DNA from: Acidobacteriaceae bacterium
GTDB taxonomy: Bacteria > Acidobacteriota > Terriglobia > Terriglobales > Acidobacteriaceae
Assembly (NCBI GenBank): GCA_030041305.1
Contig: JASHOC010000349.1
Span: 1-53,001, forward strand
Direction of reading: 5' to 3'
Length of the DNA: 53,001 bases
Positions 32,840 through 42,143 of the stretch are shown here, piece by piece. Every line of letters begins with the position of its first letter. Position 1 is the first letter of the stretch. The notes below the pieces were generated by a model. That model was not told the origin of the DNA and did not search any database. It worked only from the letters and a program-made list of their open reading frames with translations. The position numbers and the translations under genes are program-made.

Positions 32840-34621
32840 ATGCTTCCGCATGGCCATTGTTGCGAACGGGCAGAGCGCCACGCTCTAGGCGCATTCGCTG
32901 CCGCGGTGCTTTTGTTCACCACTGCCGCCGGCGCGCAAGTAGATGCGAAGTCCGCGCGTGCGCTCGGCGAGGACCAGCCCGTACACGCTGCGCACGGGAT
33001 GGTGGTTACGGTCCACCATTTGGCCTCGGACGCAGGCGTAGCGGTGCTGCGCGAAGGCGGCAACGCGGTGGACGCCGCGGTGGCTGTGGGTTTTGCGCTG
33101 GCGGTGGTGCATCCCGCGGCGGGCAATCTTGGCGGCGGCGGCTTTCTGTTGCTGCGAAGCCACGACGGCCGATCGACCTTCATCGATTTTCGCGAGAAGG
33201 CGCCGCTGGCCGCCACGGCAAGCATGTATCAGGATGCGCGCGGCAACCTGATACCAGGGGAGAGCGTGGTCGGCTATCGATCGATCGCCACGCCCGGCTC
33301 GGTGGCGGGGCTGACCTATGCCGAACGCACATATGGCCGCCTGGGTCTGGGAAGGGTGATGGCGCCGGCTATTCATCTGGCGAGCAATGGTTTCATGCTC
33401 AACGCTGCGGAAGCGCACGAGCTCGCAGACCCCGATCTGGCGCGGTTTGCCGATTCGAAGCGCATTTTCCAGCGCAATGGCCGGCTTTACCAGGCGGGCG
33501 AGATTTTTCGGCAGCCCGAACTGGCCCACACCCTGGAGCGCATCGCCGCCGACCCGGAGGATTTTTATCAAGGCAAGATGGCGCGCGAGCTGGTGGCCGA
33601 TCTCGAAAAAGGCGGGGCGCTGCTGACGCTTGAGGATCTGGCGCAATATCGCGTCGTGGAGCGCGCGCCGGTTGTGGGCGGCTTTCACAATTACACGATT
33701 CTCAGCGCGCCGCCGCCCTCCTCGGGGGGAATCGTGCTGGTGAGCACACTCAATATTCTTGAGGGGTACGATCTGGCCAAGCTGGGCGACCGCACGCCGC
33801 GGTGGATGCACCTGATTGTGGAAGCGTTTCGCCGCGCCTACATGGACCGGGCCGATTACCTGGGCGATCCGGACTTTAACCACATTCCGACGGCTGAGCT
33901 CATCGCCAAGCCCTACGCCGCTCGGTGGCGCACGGGGATTGCCGCCGATCGAGCGACGCCGAGCGCAGCGCTGGCGCGCCCTTCAGGCTTTCTGCCGGCC
34001 GCGCCGAAAACAGCCGGCCGGCCGCGCGCCGAATCGCCCGACACCACGCATTATTCAATTGTGGACAGCGAAGGGGACGCGGTGGCCGTGACCACCACGC
34101 TCAACGACAGCTTTGGTTCCCATGTCACAGCCGGATCGCTCGGATTTTTGCTGAACGATGAGATGGACGACTTTGCCGCCAAGCTGGGCGCGCCTAATCT
34201 CTACGGATTGATCCAGGGGCCGGCGAACGCGATCGCACCCGGCAAGCGCCCGTTGAGTTCGATGACGCCAACCATCGTGCTCGAAGACAGCAAATTGCGC
34301 TTCGTTCTTGGCTCACCGGGCGGCGCGCGCATTATTTCGACGGTGGCGAATATTTTTCTTTCGGCGGCCGAGGGCGGGCTGAACATCCAGCAGGCAGTGG
34401 ACGCTCCGCGCTTTCACCACCAGTACATGCCCGACATGCTCTATCTCGAGCCGGGCTTCGCGCCGCAAACCATCGCGGCGCTGCGCGCCATGGGCTACGT
34501 GCTCCAAATCGAAAAGGGACACTGGTCGGACGGCGAGTGCATCGCGATCGACTTCAAGACCCGGGAGCTTGAGGCGGGCCAGGACCATCGCGGCCAATCG
34601 GGTAAGGCGGCGGGATATTGA
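32840..34621 (+). CDS. ggt: Gamma-glutamyltransferase
   Basis: 593 residues from ATG 32840. The frame opens at 32543 but that part contains no start signal. Hydrophobic signal segment (ALGAFAAAVLLFTTAAGA), then GMVVTVHHLASDAGVAVLREGGNAVDAAVA and GGGGFLLLRS. The autoprocessing site has Thr402 in DTTHYSIVDSEGDAVAVTTTLN, the new N-terminus of the small subunit. SMTPTIVLEDSKLRFVLGSPGG follows. It is a periplasmic enzyme that cleaves glutathione and other gamma-glutamyl compounds. Asp rather than the common Asn precedes the catalytic Thr. Confidence 0.93.
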   Translation: MLPHGHCCERAERHALGAFAAAVLLFTTAAGAQVDAKSARALGEDQPVHAAHGMVVTVHHLASDAGVAVLREGGNAVDAAVAVGFALAVVHPAAGNLGGGGFLLLRSHDGRSTFIDFREKAPLAATASMYQDARGNLIPGESVVGYRSIATPGSVAGLTYAERTYGRLGLGRVMAPAIHLASNGFMLNAAEAHELADPDLARFADSKRIFQRNGRLYQAGEIFRQPELAHTLERIAADPEDFYQGKMARELVADLEKGGALLTLEDLAQYRVVERAPVVGGFHNYTILSAPPPSSGGIVLVSTLNILEGYDLAKLGDRTPRWMHLIVEAFRRAYMDRADYLGDPDFNHIPTAELIAKPYAARWRTGIAADRATPSAALARPSGFLPAAPKTAGRPRAESPDTTHYSIVDSEGDAVAVTTTLNDSFGSHVTAGSLGFLLNDEMDDFAAKLGAPNLYGLIQGPANAIAPGKRPLSSMTPTIVLEDSKLRFVLGSPGGARIISTVANIFLSAAEGGLNIQQAVDAPRFHHQYMPDMLYLEPGFAPQTIAALRAMGYVLQIEKGHWSDGECIAIDFKTRELEAGQDHRGQSGKAAGY

Positions 34622-34894
34622 GGCAGCACGGGGCGGCTCAATGCCGGCAGATTACTAAAGTTCCCGCGCAAGCGCTGGAAAGAAGTACAACCTGCGTAAA
34701 TCCCGGGCCATCTGAAGTAGCCGTGTGCTGGTTTCTGCTTTCCTGATGCGAACAACTAGCGCGGCGCGAGGCAGCCGCGAATGCGATCGGCGCTACCCCG
34801 CAACGATTGGTTAGGAGTTACGCGGAAAGGACAAGCAGAGATCAGCCGATTCTCTGACGCATTCTCCCTCCCCCAGCCTTGCGTCACCGGAGCG

Positions 34895-34923
34895 TTCGCC
34901 AGCGGCAAAAAGCCGCTGGCGAA
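34895..34923. terminator. Strong hairpin between ggt and the NRAMP gene
   Basis: Perfect 12 bp stem TTCGCCAGCGGC/GCCGCTGGCGAA around an A5 loop in the 508 bp gap 34622-35129. No T-run follows. It could end the ggt transcript or be a dispersed palindrome. The rest of the gap up to 35040 shows nothing else. Confidence 0.45.
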
Positions 34924-35053
34924 TGTCGGCATTTTCCTAGCAGGAATGAAGCGCACGGATGAGAAATCAGGTTCGAGGATCAGAGCTTCGGGGATTCCGG
35001 CCATTCCGGCCGAGGCTGGAATTGTCTATCGTAAATTCACATAAGTAAAATTT

Positions 35054-35084
35054 CTTAACTGCGGTTAAGGATTTGTGGCATACT
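35054..35084 (+). promoter_or_regulatory. Promoter with overlapping operator-like palindrome before the NRAMP gene
   Basis: A perfect palindrome CTTAAC-TGCG-GTTAAG (35054-35069) overlaps the -35 (TTAACT, 35056-35061). A -10 CATACT (35079-35084) is 17 nt further. A metal-responsive repressor of the MntR/DtxR type is a reasonable guess given the downstream transporter. Confidence 0.5.
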
Positions 35085-35129
35085 GGGGTTTGGGAGATTT
35101 GAACGCCCCGTCTCTCGCTCAGGGAAAGG

Positions 35130-36461
35130 ATGTCTACCGAAGCCGTCAGCCGCGTTGTGCTTGCCGAACCGTCGCTTCCCGAGGTGCATAGGAGCGTCCG
35201 CATTTCGCGCTCGCCATTCTATTGGCGCAGACTGCTGGCGTTTCTGGGACCGGGATTCCTGATTTCGGTGGGCTACATGGATCCGGGCAATTGGGCCACC
35301 GATATTGCCGGGGGCTCGCGTTTCGGCTACACATTGCTGTTCGTCATCATGGCGTCGAACCTGATGGCGATTTTGTTGCAGAGCCTGAGCCTGAAACTGG
35401 GCGTGGCCACGGACCGCGACCTGGCCCAGCTTTGCCACGAGAACTACGGGCCCAAGGCGAGTTTTGCGCTGTGGGTGCTGGCGGAGGTCGCCATCGCCGC
35501 CTGCGACCTGGCGGAAGTGATTGGCTCGGCAATCGCGCTGCTGCTGCTGTTTCATATTCCGCTTTTTTACGGCGTGCTGATCACCGCACTCGACGTGCTG
35601 GTGATCCTGCTCTTGCAGCGCTGGGGATTCCGCTACGTGGAGGGGGTGGTGATTACGTTGATCGGCACCATCATCGCCATGTTTGGCGTGCAGATGTTTC
35701 TCTCCCGGCCCGAATATTGGCCGGTGCTGCGCAACCTGGTGATCCCCTCGCCGGCCATCGTGACCAATCCCGACATGCTGTACATCGCGATTGGGATTCT
35801 GGGCGCGACGGTGATGCCGCACAATCTATACCTGCACTCGTCGATCGTGCAAAGCCGGAATTATAAGCGCACGCCGGAAGGTAAACGCGAGGCCTTGCAC
35901 ATGGCCAATGTCGACTCGGCGCTCGCGCTCACCATTGCATTATTTGTGAACGCGGCCATTCTTATCGTAGCCGCGGCGGTGTTTCATCGCGGCGGCTATT
36001 TCGATGTGGCGGCGATTCAGGACGCCTTCAAGATGCTCAGCCCGCTGGTGGGCGCGGCCGGCGCGAGCACGCTTTTTGCGGTGGCCCTGCTGGCGAGCGG
36101 ACAGAACTCGTCGATCACCGGCACGTTGGCCGGGCAGGTGGTGATGGAGGGATTCATCCACATCCGGCTCTCGCCGTGGCTGCGCAGGCTGGTGACGCGT
36201 TCGCTGGCCATCATTCCCACCATCATCGTGGTGGCCGTGGCGGGGGGGCGGGGCACCGAAAAACTGCTCATCCTGAGTCAGGTGATTCTCTCGCTGCAAT
36301 TGAGCTTTGCAGTCATTCCCCTGGTGATGTTCACCAGCGACCGCGCCAAGATGGGCGAGTTTGTGAACGGCCGCGGGATGAAGGCGCTGGCGTGGTTCAC
36401 GGCCGTGCTCATCGCCGGGCTGAACGCGTGGCTGCTGATCCAGACCGCCTTGGGGCGGTAA
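35130..36461 (+). CDS. mntH: NRAMP-family divalent metal (Mn/Fe) transporter
   Basis: 443 residues with about eleven membrane helices. The metal-binding motif DPGNW is at residues 51-55 in helix 1, and MPHNLYLHSS begins at residue 229 in helix 6, both conserved in NRAMP. It is a proton-coupled importer of Mn(II) or Fe(II) in the inner membrane. ATG 35130 has AGGGAAAGG just upstream. A palindrome over the promoter suggests metal-dependent repression. Confidence 0.93.
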   Translation: MSTEAVSRVVLAEPSLPEVHRSVRISRSPFYWRRLLAFLGPGFLISVGYMDPGNWATDIAGGSRFGYTLLFVIMASNLMAILLQSLSLKLGVATDRDLAQLCHENYGPKASFALWVLAEVAIAACDLAEVIGSAIALLLLFHIPLFYGVLITALDVLVILLLQRWGFRYVEGVVITLIGTIIAMFGVQMFLSRPEYWPVLRNLVIPSPAIVTNPDMLYIAIGILGATVMPHNLYLHSSIVQSRNYKRTPEGKREALHMANVDSALALTIALFVNAAILIVAAAVFHRGGYFDVAAIQDAFKMLSPLVGAAGASTLFAVALLASGQNSSITGTLAGQVVMEGFIHIRLSPWLRRLVTRSLAIIPTIIVVAVAGGRGTEKLLILSQVILSLQLSFAVIPLVMFTSDRAKMGEFVNGRGMKALAWFTAVLIAGLNAWLLIQTALGR

Positions 36462-36576
36462 TCGCCGGCATGTTGCTGCGCAGCGCAGTGGACGTTTGCG
36501 ACTCGTCCCGTTTTGCGCGCATGCATTCGCAGGCGCGCATTCCAGGACCCAAGCTCAATCAAAATCGAGACCACCA

Positions 36577-36605
36577 CCCCAGCGAGCACAAATCGCTTGC
36601 TGGGG
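36577..36605. repeat. Palindrome family A, copy 3
   Basis: CCCCAGCGAGC pairs with GCTTGCTGGGG (one G-T pair), preceded by CCA, the same unit and flank as 23056-23084. In the gap between the NRAMP gene and nnr. Confidence 0.75.
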
Positions 36606-36671
36606 GCCCCGAACCTGGGGCGCTACGCTGGACTTCGTTGGACATCATCAGCCATGGGGAGTTCGCTCTTG

Positions 36672-36677
36672 TAGTAT
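36672..36677 (+). promoter_or_regulatory. -10 box TAGTAT before nnr
   Basis: TAGTAT ends 7 nt before ATG 36685. It overlaps the upstream in-frame ATG 36676, which argues for the downstream start. Confidence 0.45.
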
Positions 36678-36684
36678 GAAGGCG

Positions 36685-38355
36685 ATGCACGTTCTCTCCG
36701 CCGCCGAGATGCAGGCCTGCGATCGCGCGACGACCGAGCGTTTCGGCATTCCCTCCATCGATCTGATGCGGGCGGCCTCTTCGGCCGTGGCGAGGCTGGC
36801 GCGGAAGCGGTTTCAGCATGCGCAGCGGGTGACGGTGCTGTGCGGCCGCGGCAACAACGGCGGCGACGGCATGATGGCGGCGCGCCTGCTGGCGCGGGAC
36901 GGGCTCGACGTGACGACGCTGCTGATCGGCTCCGCGGGAATTTTGAAGGGCGACGCGGGCGTGGCGTGGAACGAGCTTACCAGCCCGATGCATGGCCGCG
37001 TGTACGCGGTGACCACGGCGCAGGAACTGGAACGGCACAAAGACGCGCTGAACGCCGATCTGATTATCGATGCGCTGCTCGGCACGGGGTTCAAGCCACC
37101 GCTTAAGGGGCTGGCGCTGGCCGCGCTCGAGTGGGTGCGGCCGAGTGCAGCGCCGGTTCTCGCGGTAGACTTGCCTTCGGGCTGGCCCGCGGACGAAACC
37201 GCGGAAACGGTTGAGGGCCCGGTGTTTCCCGCCGACGCCGTCATTACTTTCACCGCGCCCAAGCCGGCGCACGTGTTCGGCCAAGTGACGCGAGGGTGGG
37301 ATCAACCCATTGTGGTCGCGCCGATTGGCTCGCCGGAGGCGGCCATCGTTTCGACGCTTGGGGTCGATTGGGCGGGGTCGTCGGTGGCTCTGGCGCAGGC
37401 CGGGCGCGCGACGGCGTCGAACAAAGGCAACTTCGGCCACGTGCTGGTGGTGGGCGGCAGCTTTGGCGCGGCAGGCGGCAAAGCGGGCGCGCCGGCGATG
37501 ACGGCATTGGCGGCGTTGCGAACCGGCGCCGGCCTGGTGACAGCGGCGGTTGCTGCGCCCGCGCTGGCGACGGTGGCTTCGTTTGCACCCGAACTGATGA
37601 CCTGGCCGCTGGCCGCAACGCCCGCGGGCGCGATTTCTTCGGAAGATCTCGCCCCGGAGCGCGTGGCTGCGCTGACCGCAGGCAAAACCGTGCTCGCCAT
37701 CGGCCCGGGGTTGGGGCAAGCTCCGGAAACGGTCAAATTCGTCACCGGATTGCTCTCGGCCACACAAATGCCCACCGTAATCGACGCCGATGGGTTGAAT
37801 ATTCTGGCTGCCAAGCCGGTGTTGCTGGCCAAGCTGGCCAAAGGGCGCACGTTGGTGCTCACGCCGCACCCGGGCGAGATGGCGCGGCTGGCCGGCACCT
37901 CGGTTGCGGAGGTGCAGGCGAATCGGTTAGAGGCGGCGCGCAGTTTTGCGCAGCGTGTGGGCGCGACGGTGGTGCTTAAAGGCGCGCGCACCCTAATCGC
38001 ACACCCGGATGGGCGCGTGGCGGTCAACACCAGCGGCAATCCCGGGATGGCCAAGGGCGGCAGCGGCGATCTGCTCACGGGCATCATTGCCGGGCTGATG
38101 GCGCAAATTCCGGGCGATCAAGCGCGCGCCGTGGAAGCCGCGGTGTATCTGCATGGGCTTGCCGCGGATTTCGCAGTGCGCGAGGGCGATGAGCACACGC
38201 TGCTGGCGACGGATACGCTTCGTTTTCTAGCGCGCGCCTTTCAATACGAGGGTTTCCACCAGCGTTTTCACTTTGGCAAAGACGACGCAAACGGATATGT
38301 TTGGTTACAGGGCATTGCATACAGCAAGCCAACGCGAGGATCAGTAGATGACTGA
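36685..38355 (+). CDS. nnr: Bifunctional NAD(P)H-hydrate epimerase/dehydratase
   Basis: 556 residues from ATG 36685 (ATG 36676 is the alternative). The N-terminal epimerase domain carries CGRGNNGGDG and IDALLGTGFKPPL; the C-terminal ADP/ATP-dependent dehydratase carries HVLVVGGSFGAAGGKAGAP, IDADGLN, TPHPGEMARL and NPGMAKGGSGDLLTGI. Together they repair hydrated NAD(P)H. About 35 residues after the usual end (RFLARAF) form an extra tail (FHQRFHFGKDD...), not expected in the family. Its stop overlaps the tsaE start by 8 nt. Confidence 0.93.
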   Translation: MHVLSAAEMQACDRATTERFGIPSIDLMRAASSAVARLARKRFQHAQRVTVLCGRGNNGGDGMMAARLLARDGLDVTTLLIGSAGILKGDAGVAWNELTSPMHGRVYAVTTAQELERHKDALNADLIIDALLGTGFKPPLKGLALAALEWVRPSAAPVLAVDLPSGWPADETAETVEGPVFPADAVITFTAPKPAHVFGQVTRGWDQPIVVAPIGSPEAAIVSTLGVDWAGSSVALAQAGRATASNKGNFGHVLVVGGSFGAAGGKAGAPAMTALAALRTGAGLVTAAVAAPALATVASFAPELMTWPLAATPAGAISSEDLAPERVAALTAGKTVLAIGPGLGQAPETVKFVTGLLSATQMPTVIDADGLNILAAKPVLLAKLAKGRTLVLTPHPGEMARLAGTSVAEVQANRLEAARSFAQRVGATVVLKGARTLIAHPDGRVAVNTSGNPGMAKGGSGDLLTGIIAGLMAQIPGDQARAVEAAVYLHGLAADFAVREGDEHTLLATDTLRFLARAFQYEGFHQRFHFGKDDANGYVWLQGIAYSKPTRGSVDD

Positions 38356-38821
38356 GGCAGCGCCAGCGGCGGAAGGCCGGATTCACGAGTTCACGACGCG
38401 GAGCGGGACAGACACCGTCGAGGTGGGGCGCAAGCTGGCGCGTCTGCTCAAGCCGCCGCAGTTTCTGCTGCTGCGCGGCGAACTGGGCACGGGCAAGACC
38501 ACGCTGGTCAAGGGCATTGCCGAAGCCCTTCAGGCTGCGGAACGCGATGAGGTCACCAGTCCCACGTTTACGCTCCTACACGAGTACGACGGCACGCAAG
38601 GTGATAAGCCGGTCAAGCTCTATCACCTGGATGTGTATCGCCTGGAAAGCGAGCGGCAACTGGAAACGCTGGGGCTCGACGAGTTGCTCACGCCGGACGC
38701 GCTGGTGCTGGTGGAGTGGGGTGAAAAGTTCAAAAGCATTCGCAAACGTGCCACCGGCGAGATCGCCATTACTTCAGAGGGCGGCGACGCACGCAAGATT
38801 ACGGTCAAACTCAAAGAATAG
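38348..38821 (+). CDS. tsaE: tRNA threonylcarbamoyladenosine biosynthesis ATPase TsaE
   Basis: 157 residues. Walker A GELGTGKTTL, then VTSPTFTLLHEY, LYHLDVYRL and ALVLVEWGEKF are the TsaE motifs. TsaE works with TsaB and TsaD to make t6A37 in tRNAs reading ANN codons. It overlaps nnr, the usual gene order, so the two are cotranslated. Confidence 0.95.
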   Translation: MTEAAPAAEGRIHEFTTRSGTDTVEVGRKLARLLKPPQFLLLRGELGTGKTTLVKGIAEALQAAERDEVTSPTFTLLHEYDGTQGDKPVKLYHLDVYRLESERQLETLGLDELLTPDALVLVEWGEKFKSIRKRATGEIAITSEGGDARKITVKLKE

Positions 38822-38898
38822 TCCCGTACGCCGAGGCAGGCGCAATTCGCTTCCAGTTTCAAGAGAAGAGCCGAATCGAAAAAGCCGAATCGCGCGCT

Positions 38899-40203
38899 TC
38901 ATTGCGGTTTGGGCGCGGCCGCGTTTTTCCTGGTCAGCGCCAGCAGCGCGGAGTTGAAGACAGTAATGGCGGCCAAAACGTAGAGCCCCGCATTTTGAGA
39001 ATGAAACAGTTCGTCGGCCCATACCTTGAGGTTGGGCGCGAGAAATCCCCCGAGGTTGCCCATGCCGATGAGCGCGATGCCTCCGGCCTTGGCGCGATCG
39101 GCCAGGTACCCGGTGGGCAGAGTCCAGAAGAGCGGCTGCACGGCCACGAAACTGGACGCTGCGACGGAGAGCGCAATCAGGCCCACGACCGGACCTGCGG
39201 TGGGAAAGACGAAACTGGCCAAGCCTCCGGCGAGAAGCGTGAGCGCGGCCATGTTGCGGTGATTGTTCCACTGGTCGCCCCATGTGGGCAGCCAATAGGT
39301 GGCCGCGGTGGAGCAGATCCAGGGAATGGCGGTGACGATGCCCACCTCAATGCCGACGGTTTTGTGCATGAGGGCCGCAACTTCGGCGGGCAGATAGAAA
39401 ACTGTGGCGTAGATGCTCATCTGAATCATGAAGTAGATGAGCACAAAGCGCAGTACGCGCAGATCGCGGAGCATGGGCAGCAAATCGGCCGGGCCGGAGG
39501 AGCGGCGCGCGTGCTCTTCGGCGCCAAGGGCGGCTTCGAGGGCGCGCTTCTCGTCGGTGGGAAGCCACTTGGCGTTGGCGGGCTTGTTGTCCAAAAAGTA
39601 AAAGGAGGTCAGTCCCATGGCAAAGGCGAAAAATCCCTCCACCAGAAACATCCACTGCCAGCCCTGCAGGCTGAACGCGTGCATATCGAGCAGCGCGCCG
39701 GATAATGGTCCGCCAACCACCAACGCCAACGGGACGCCAAGGTAGAAAAAGCCGATAATCTCGCCGCGGATGCGGTTGGGAAACCAGTACGTGAGATACA
39801 AGATGGATCCCGGAAAGAAGCCAGCCTCAGCCATGCCGCCCACCAGGCGCAAGAGGTAAAACGAAGCAGCGCCATGAACAAACATGGTGGCCATGGAAGC
39901 GACGCCCCAGCACAGGACGAGAATCGAGATCCAGATTTTGGCGCCGACGCGGTGCAGGATGAGGTTGCTGGGAAAGCCGCACAGGGAGTAGCTGATGAAA
40001 AAGATCCCGGCGCCGAAGGCGTACACGGCCTCGGAGATGCCGACCGAAACCTGAAGAGCTTGCTTAGCGTAGCCGACGTTGGCGCGGTCGAGAAACGCGA
40101 CAATGTAGACCAACATCAGATAGACGCCCAGCCGTTTGTAGGCCCGCGAGACGGCGCGGTCGAGAGCGCTGCGAGCGCCGGAAATCTGCTGCAATTCCGT
40201 CAT
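38899..40203 (-). CDS. MFS transporter, anion:cation symporter (ACS) type
   Basis: 434 residues from ATG 40203 (AAAGGA 5 nt upstream). Twelve hydrophobic segments. The motif AFLDRANVGYAK near helix 1, FFPGSILYLTYWFPNRIRGEIIGFFYLG and a central cytoplasmic loop match ACS-family transporters of organic anions such as tartrate, phthalate or hexuronates. The substrate cannot be deduced. It is convergent with nnr-tsaE. Confidence 0.88.
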   Translation of the reverse strand: MTELQQISGARSALDRAVSRAYKRLGVYLMLVYIVAFLDRANVGYAKQALQVSVGISEAVYAFGAGIFFISYSLCGFPSNLILHRVGAKIWISILVLCWGVASMATMFVHGAASFYLLRLVGGMAEAGFFPGSILYLTYWFPNRIRGEIIGFFYLGVPLALVVGGPLSGALLDMHAFSLQGWQWMFLVEGFFAFAMGLTSFYFLDNKPANAKWLPTDEKRALEAALGAEEHARRSSGPADLLPMLRDLRVLRFVLIYFMIQMSIYATVFYLPAEVAALMHKTVGIEVGIVTAIPWICSTAATYWLPTWGDQWNNHRNMAALTLLAGGLASFVFPTAGPVVGLIALSVAASSFVAVQPLFWTLPTGYLADRAKAGGIALIGMGNLGGFLAPNLKVWADELFHSQNAGLYVLAAITVFNSALLALTRKNAAAPKPQ

Positions 40204-40365
40204 GATGGTCCTTTGTATCCGCGCGGTGTCGCCTCGCCGAAGGCGCTGCGGGCGGAAATTCCGGCAATCTTCCCACTCACTATACACAGCGCCGGCAGCC
40301 TGGCGAAAACAGCGGCTTAGAATCTGCACGTGGCGCGCGATTCGGCGCGCGAGCCACCAACGCCG

Positions 40366-40371
40366 TAGGAT
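40366..40371 (+). promoter_or_regulatory. -10 box TAGGAT, leaderless start of ABC ATPase gene
   Basis: TAGGAT ends 6 nt before ATG 40378; no Shine-Dalgarno. Confidence 0.45.
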
Positions 40372-40377
40372 GGCTGC

Positions 40378-41268
40378 ATGGGCGCGCTACTTGAAATTCG
40401 CGATTTGCACGTGGGCTTCGGCGCGGTCGAGGCGGTGCGCGGGGTGAGCCTACACCTGAACGAAGGAGAAGTGCTGGGACTGGTCGGCGAATCGGGATCG
40501 GGCAAGAGCGCCACCGCGTTGGCGATCCTCGGACTGCTGCCGCCGATTGCGCGGGTGAGTGGGCAAATCCTTTGGCGAAGCGGTGAGGCGCGCGGCCTGG
40601 AGACAGCGGGCGAGAAGAAAATCACCCATAGGAGCGGCACTAACCTTTTAGCCGGTATTGACCTGCTGGGTCTGCCGAATCGCGCGTTGCGCCAGGTGCG
40701 TGGGCGCGAGATAGCGATGATTTTTCAAGAGCCGATGACGGCGCTGAATCCGGTCATGTCGATCGGCCGCCAAGTGGCCGAAGGTTGCGCTTCGCGCTTC
40801 TCCCTTTGGACGAGAGAAGAGGTGAAGCGAAGGGCTATTGCCGCGCTCGAGGCGGTGGGCCTTCCCGATGCGGCGCGCCGCTTCGGCGAGTATCCGCACC
40901 AGTTTTCCGGCGGACAGCGCCAGCGCATTCTGATCGCCATGGCGCTCATCAACAAGCCGCGGCTGCTGATCGCCGATGAGCCCACCACGGCGCTCGACGT
41001 GACCGTGCAGGCGCAGATTTTGGCGCTGCTCAGGGAACTGCAGCGCGAGCATGGGCTGGCGATGCTCTTCATTTCGCACGATCTGGCGGTGGTGGGCCAG
41101 GTGGCGAGCCGCGTGGCCGTGATGCGCGGAGGGCAGGTGGTGGAGAGCGGGGATTGCATGCAGCTTCTGACCCGGCCGTCGCATGAATACACAAAGAGCC
41201 TGCTGGCCGCCGTGCCTACGCTGAGGACGGATCGGGAGAAGCCGCTGGCGGTGGTGGGTGATTCTTAG
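40378..41268 (+). CDS. Peptide/nickel-type ABC transporter ATP-binding protein (DppD/OppD-like)
   Basis: 296 residues. Walker A GESGSGKSATA (about 38-48), Q-loop IFQEPMTALNPVM, signature FSGGQRQRI, Walker B LLIADEPTTALD, and switch SHDL are intact. The C-terminal VESGDCMQLLTRPSHEYTKSLLAAVP is the oligopeptide-ABC extension. A 30-residue insert (about 65-95) follows helix 1. No permease or binding protein is adjacent, so its partners are elsewhere. Confidence 0.92.
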   Translation: MGALLEIRDLHVGFGAVEAVRGVSLHLNEGEVLGLVGESGSGKSATALAILGLLPPIARVSGQILWRSGEARGLETAGEKKITHRSGTNLLAGIDLLGLPNRALRQVRGREIAMIFQEPMTALNPVMSIGRQVAEGCASRFSLWTREEVKRRAIAALEAVGLPDAARRFGEYPHQFSGGQRQRILIAMALINKPRLLIADEPTTALDVTVQAQILALLRELQREHGLAMLFISHDLAVVGQVASRVAVMRGGQVVESGDCMQLLTRPSHEYTKSLLAAVPTLRTDREKPLAVVGDS

Positions 41269-41516
41269 TACCTATCCATTTGAATCCTGCACATTTTGCG
41301 CAGAATATTTCTGGCGATGTACGTTTCGGTCAGTATTCATGCGGGATTTCGGCATTTTTTCAAAGGCTCCAACTTTCGGGAAAATGCCAGGTTTTGGTTC
41401 CGGCTACGCCGGGTTAGGGGACCCTGGAATATACTCCTCCCATACCCGAAAAGAAAACGTCCACGCCGGTATTTACCCCGGATAACGAGCCCCACCTGGG
41501 GCTTAATTCTCTGTTC

Positions 41517-42125
41517 GTGTTTGACAGCCTTATTTGCTCTTGCATGGAGCTCAACTCAAGAACCGCCCCGGCGACGCACGGCCGCGAGTTGTCGGCTCTT
41601 CAGAGAGCTCTCTGCATACTGGTTCCGCAAACTATCTCGCTCTCCCTCTCAATTCGAGAGCTCATTCGCCAAGGTTACTTGTTCGGTGCAAAGGTATTGG
41701 TGCGGCCATTAACAGAGCGCGCCGTCACAATCCTGTATTTGTTCAAGAATCCGGGTGGCCTGGAGATCTGGGATGACGGCTGGGATTACAGGAGGCGTCC
41801 CAAGCTTCAGCAAATGATCGAGTACCTGAACGAGCACCTTCTGAGCGAAAAGTTTGACTCTTTGAAAGGCTTCACCCACGACCTCAACAGCGCAACTCAC
41901 GGCGACCCATTCAGTGCGCGTTGGAACATCGTCCTTCGTGATGATGGGGTTCCGGTTTTCTTGAGTTCGAAAAACCCTACTTCTCCGACGTTAGCAGACG
42001 AAATCTGCGCAGAAGCCATCCCTTGGCTTGCCGCGACGATGGGGATTATGTCTGCGGCGTTTGGTCAGGGAGAATCCGCGGCCAGTGAGCCCGGGTTTGA
42101 GCCAGGTCCCACGATCATCAATTAG
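41517..42125 (+). CDS. DUF5677-like protein of unknown function
   Basis: 202 residues from GTG 41517; ATG 41544 is an alternative start. The central part (SIRELIRQGYLFGAKVLVRPLTERAVTILYLF, then MIEYLNEHL) resembles the helical DUF5677 family, which is often found in genomic islands; this is a tentative match. A less GC-rich composition than neighbours and the 248 bp AT-richer gap before it (41269-41516, no gene seen) suggest acquired DNA. The N-terminus may be truncated. Confidence 0.5.
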   Translation: MFDSLICSCMELNSRTAPATHGRELSALQRALCILVPQTISLSLSIRELIRQGYLFGAKVLVRPLTERAVTILYLFKNPGGLEIWDDGWDYRRRPKLQQMIEYLNEHLLSEKFDSLKGFTHDLNSATHGDPFSARWNIVLRDDGVPVFLSSKNPTSPTLADEICAEAIPWLAATMGIMSAAFGQGESAASEPGFEPGPTIIN

Positions 42126-42143
42126 AGTCGCGGTCTACTAGAC

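Noticed and set aside
36559..37869. 436-codon minus-strand ORF opposite nnr
   Set aside because: Arg/His-rich antisense translation typical of high-GC genes.
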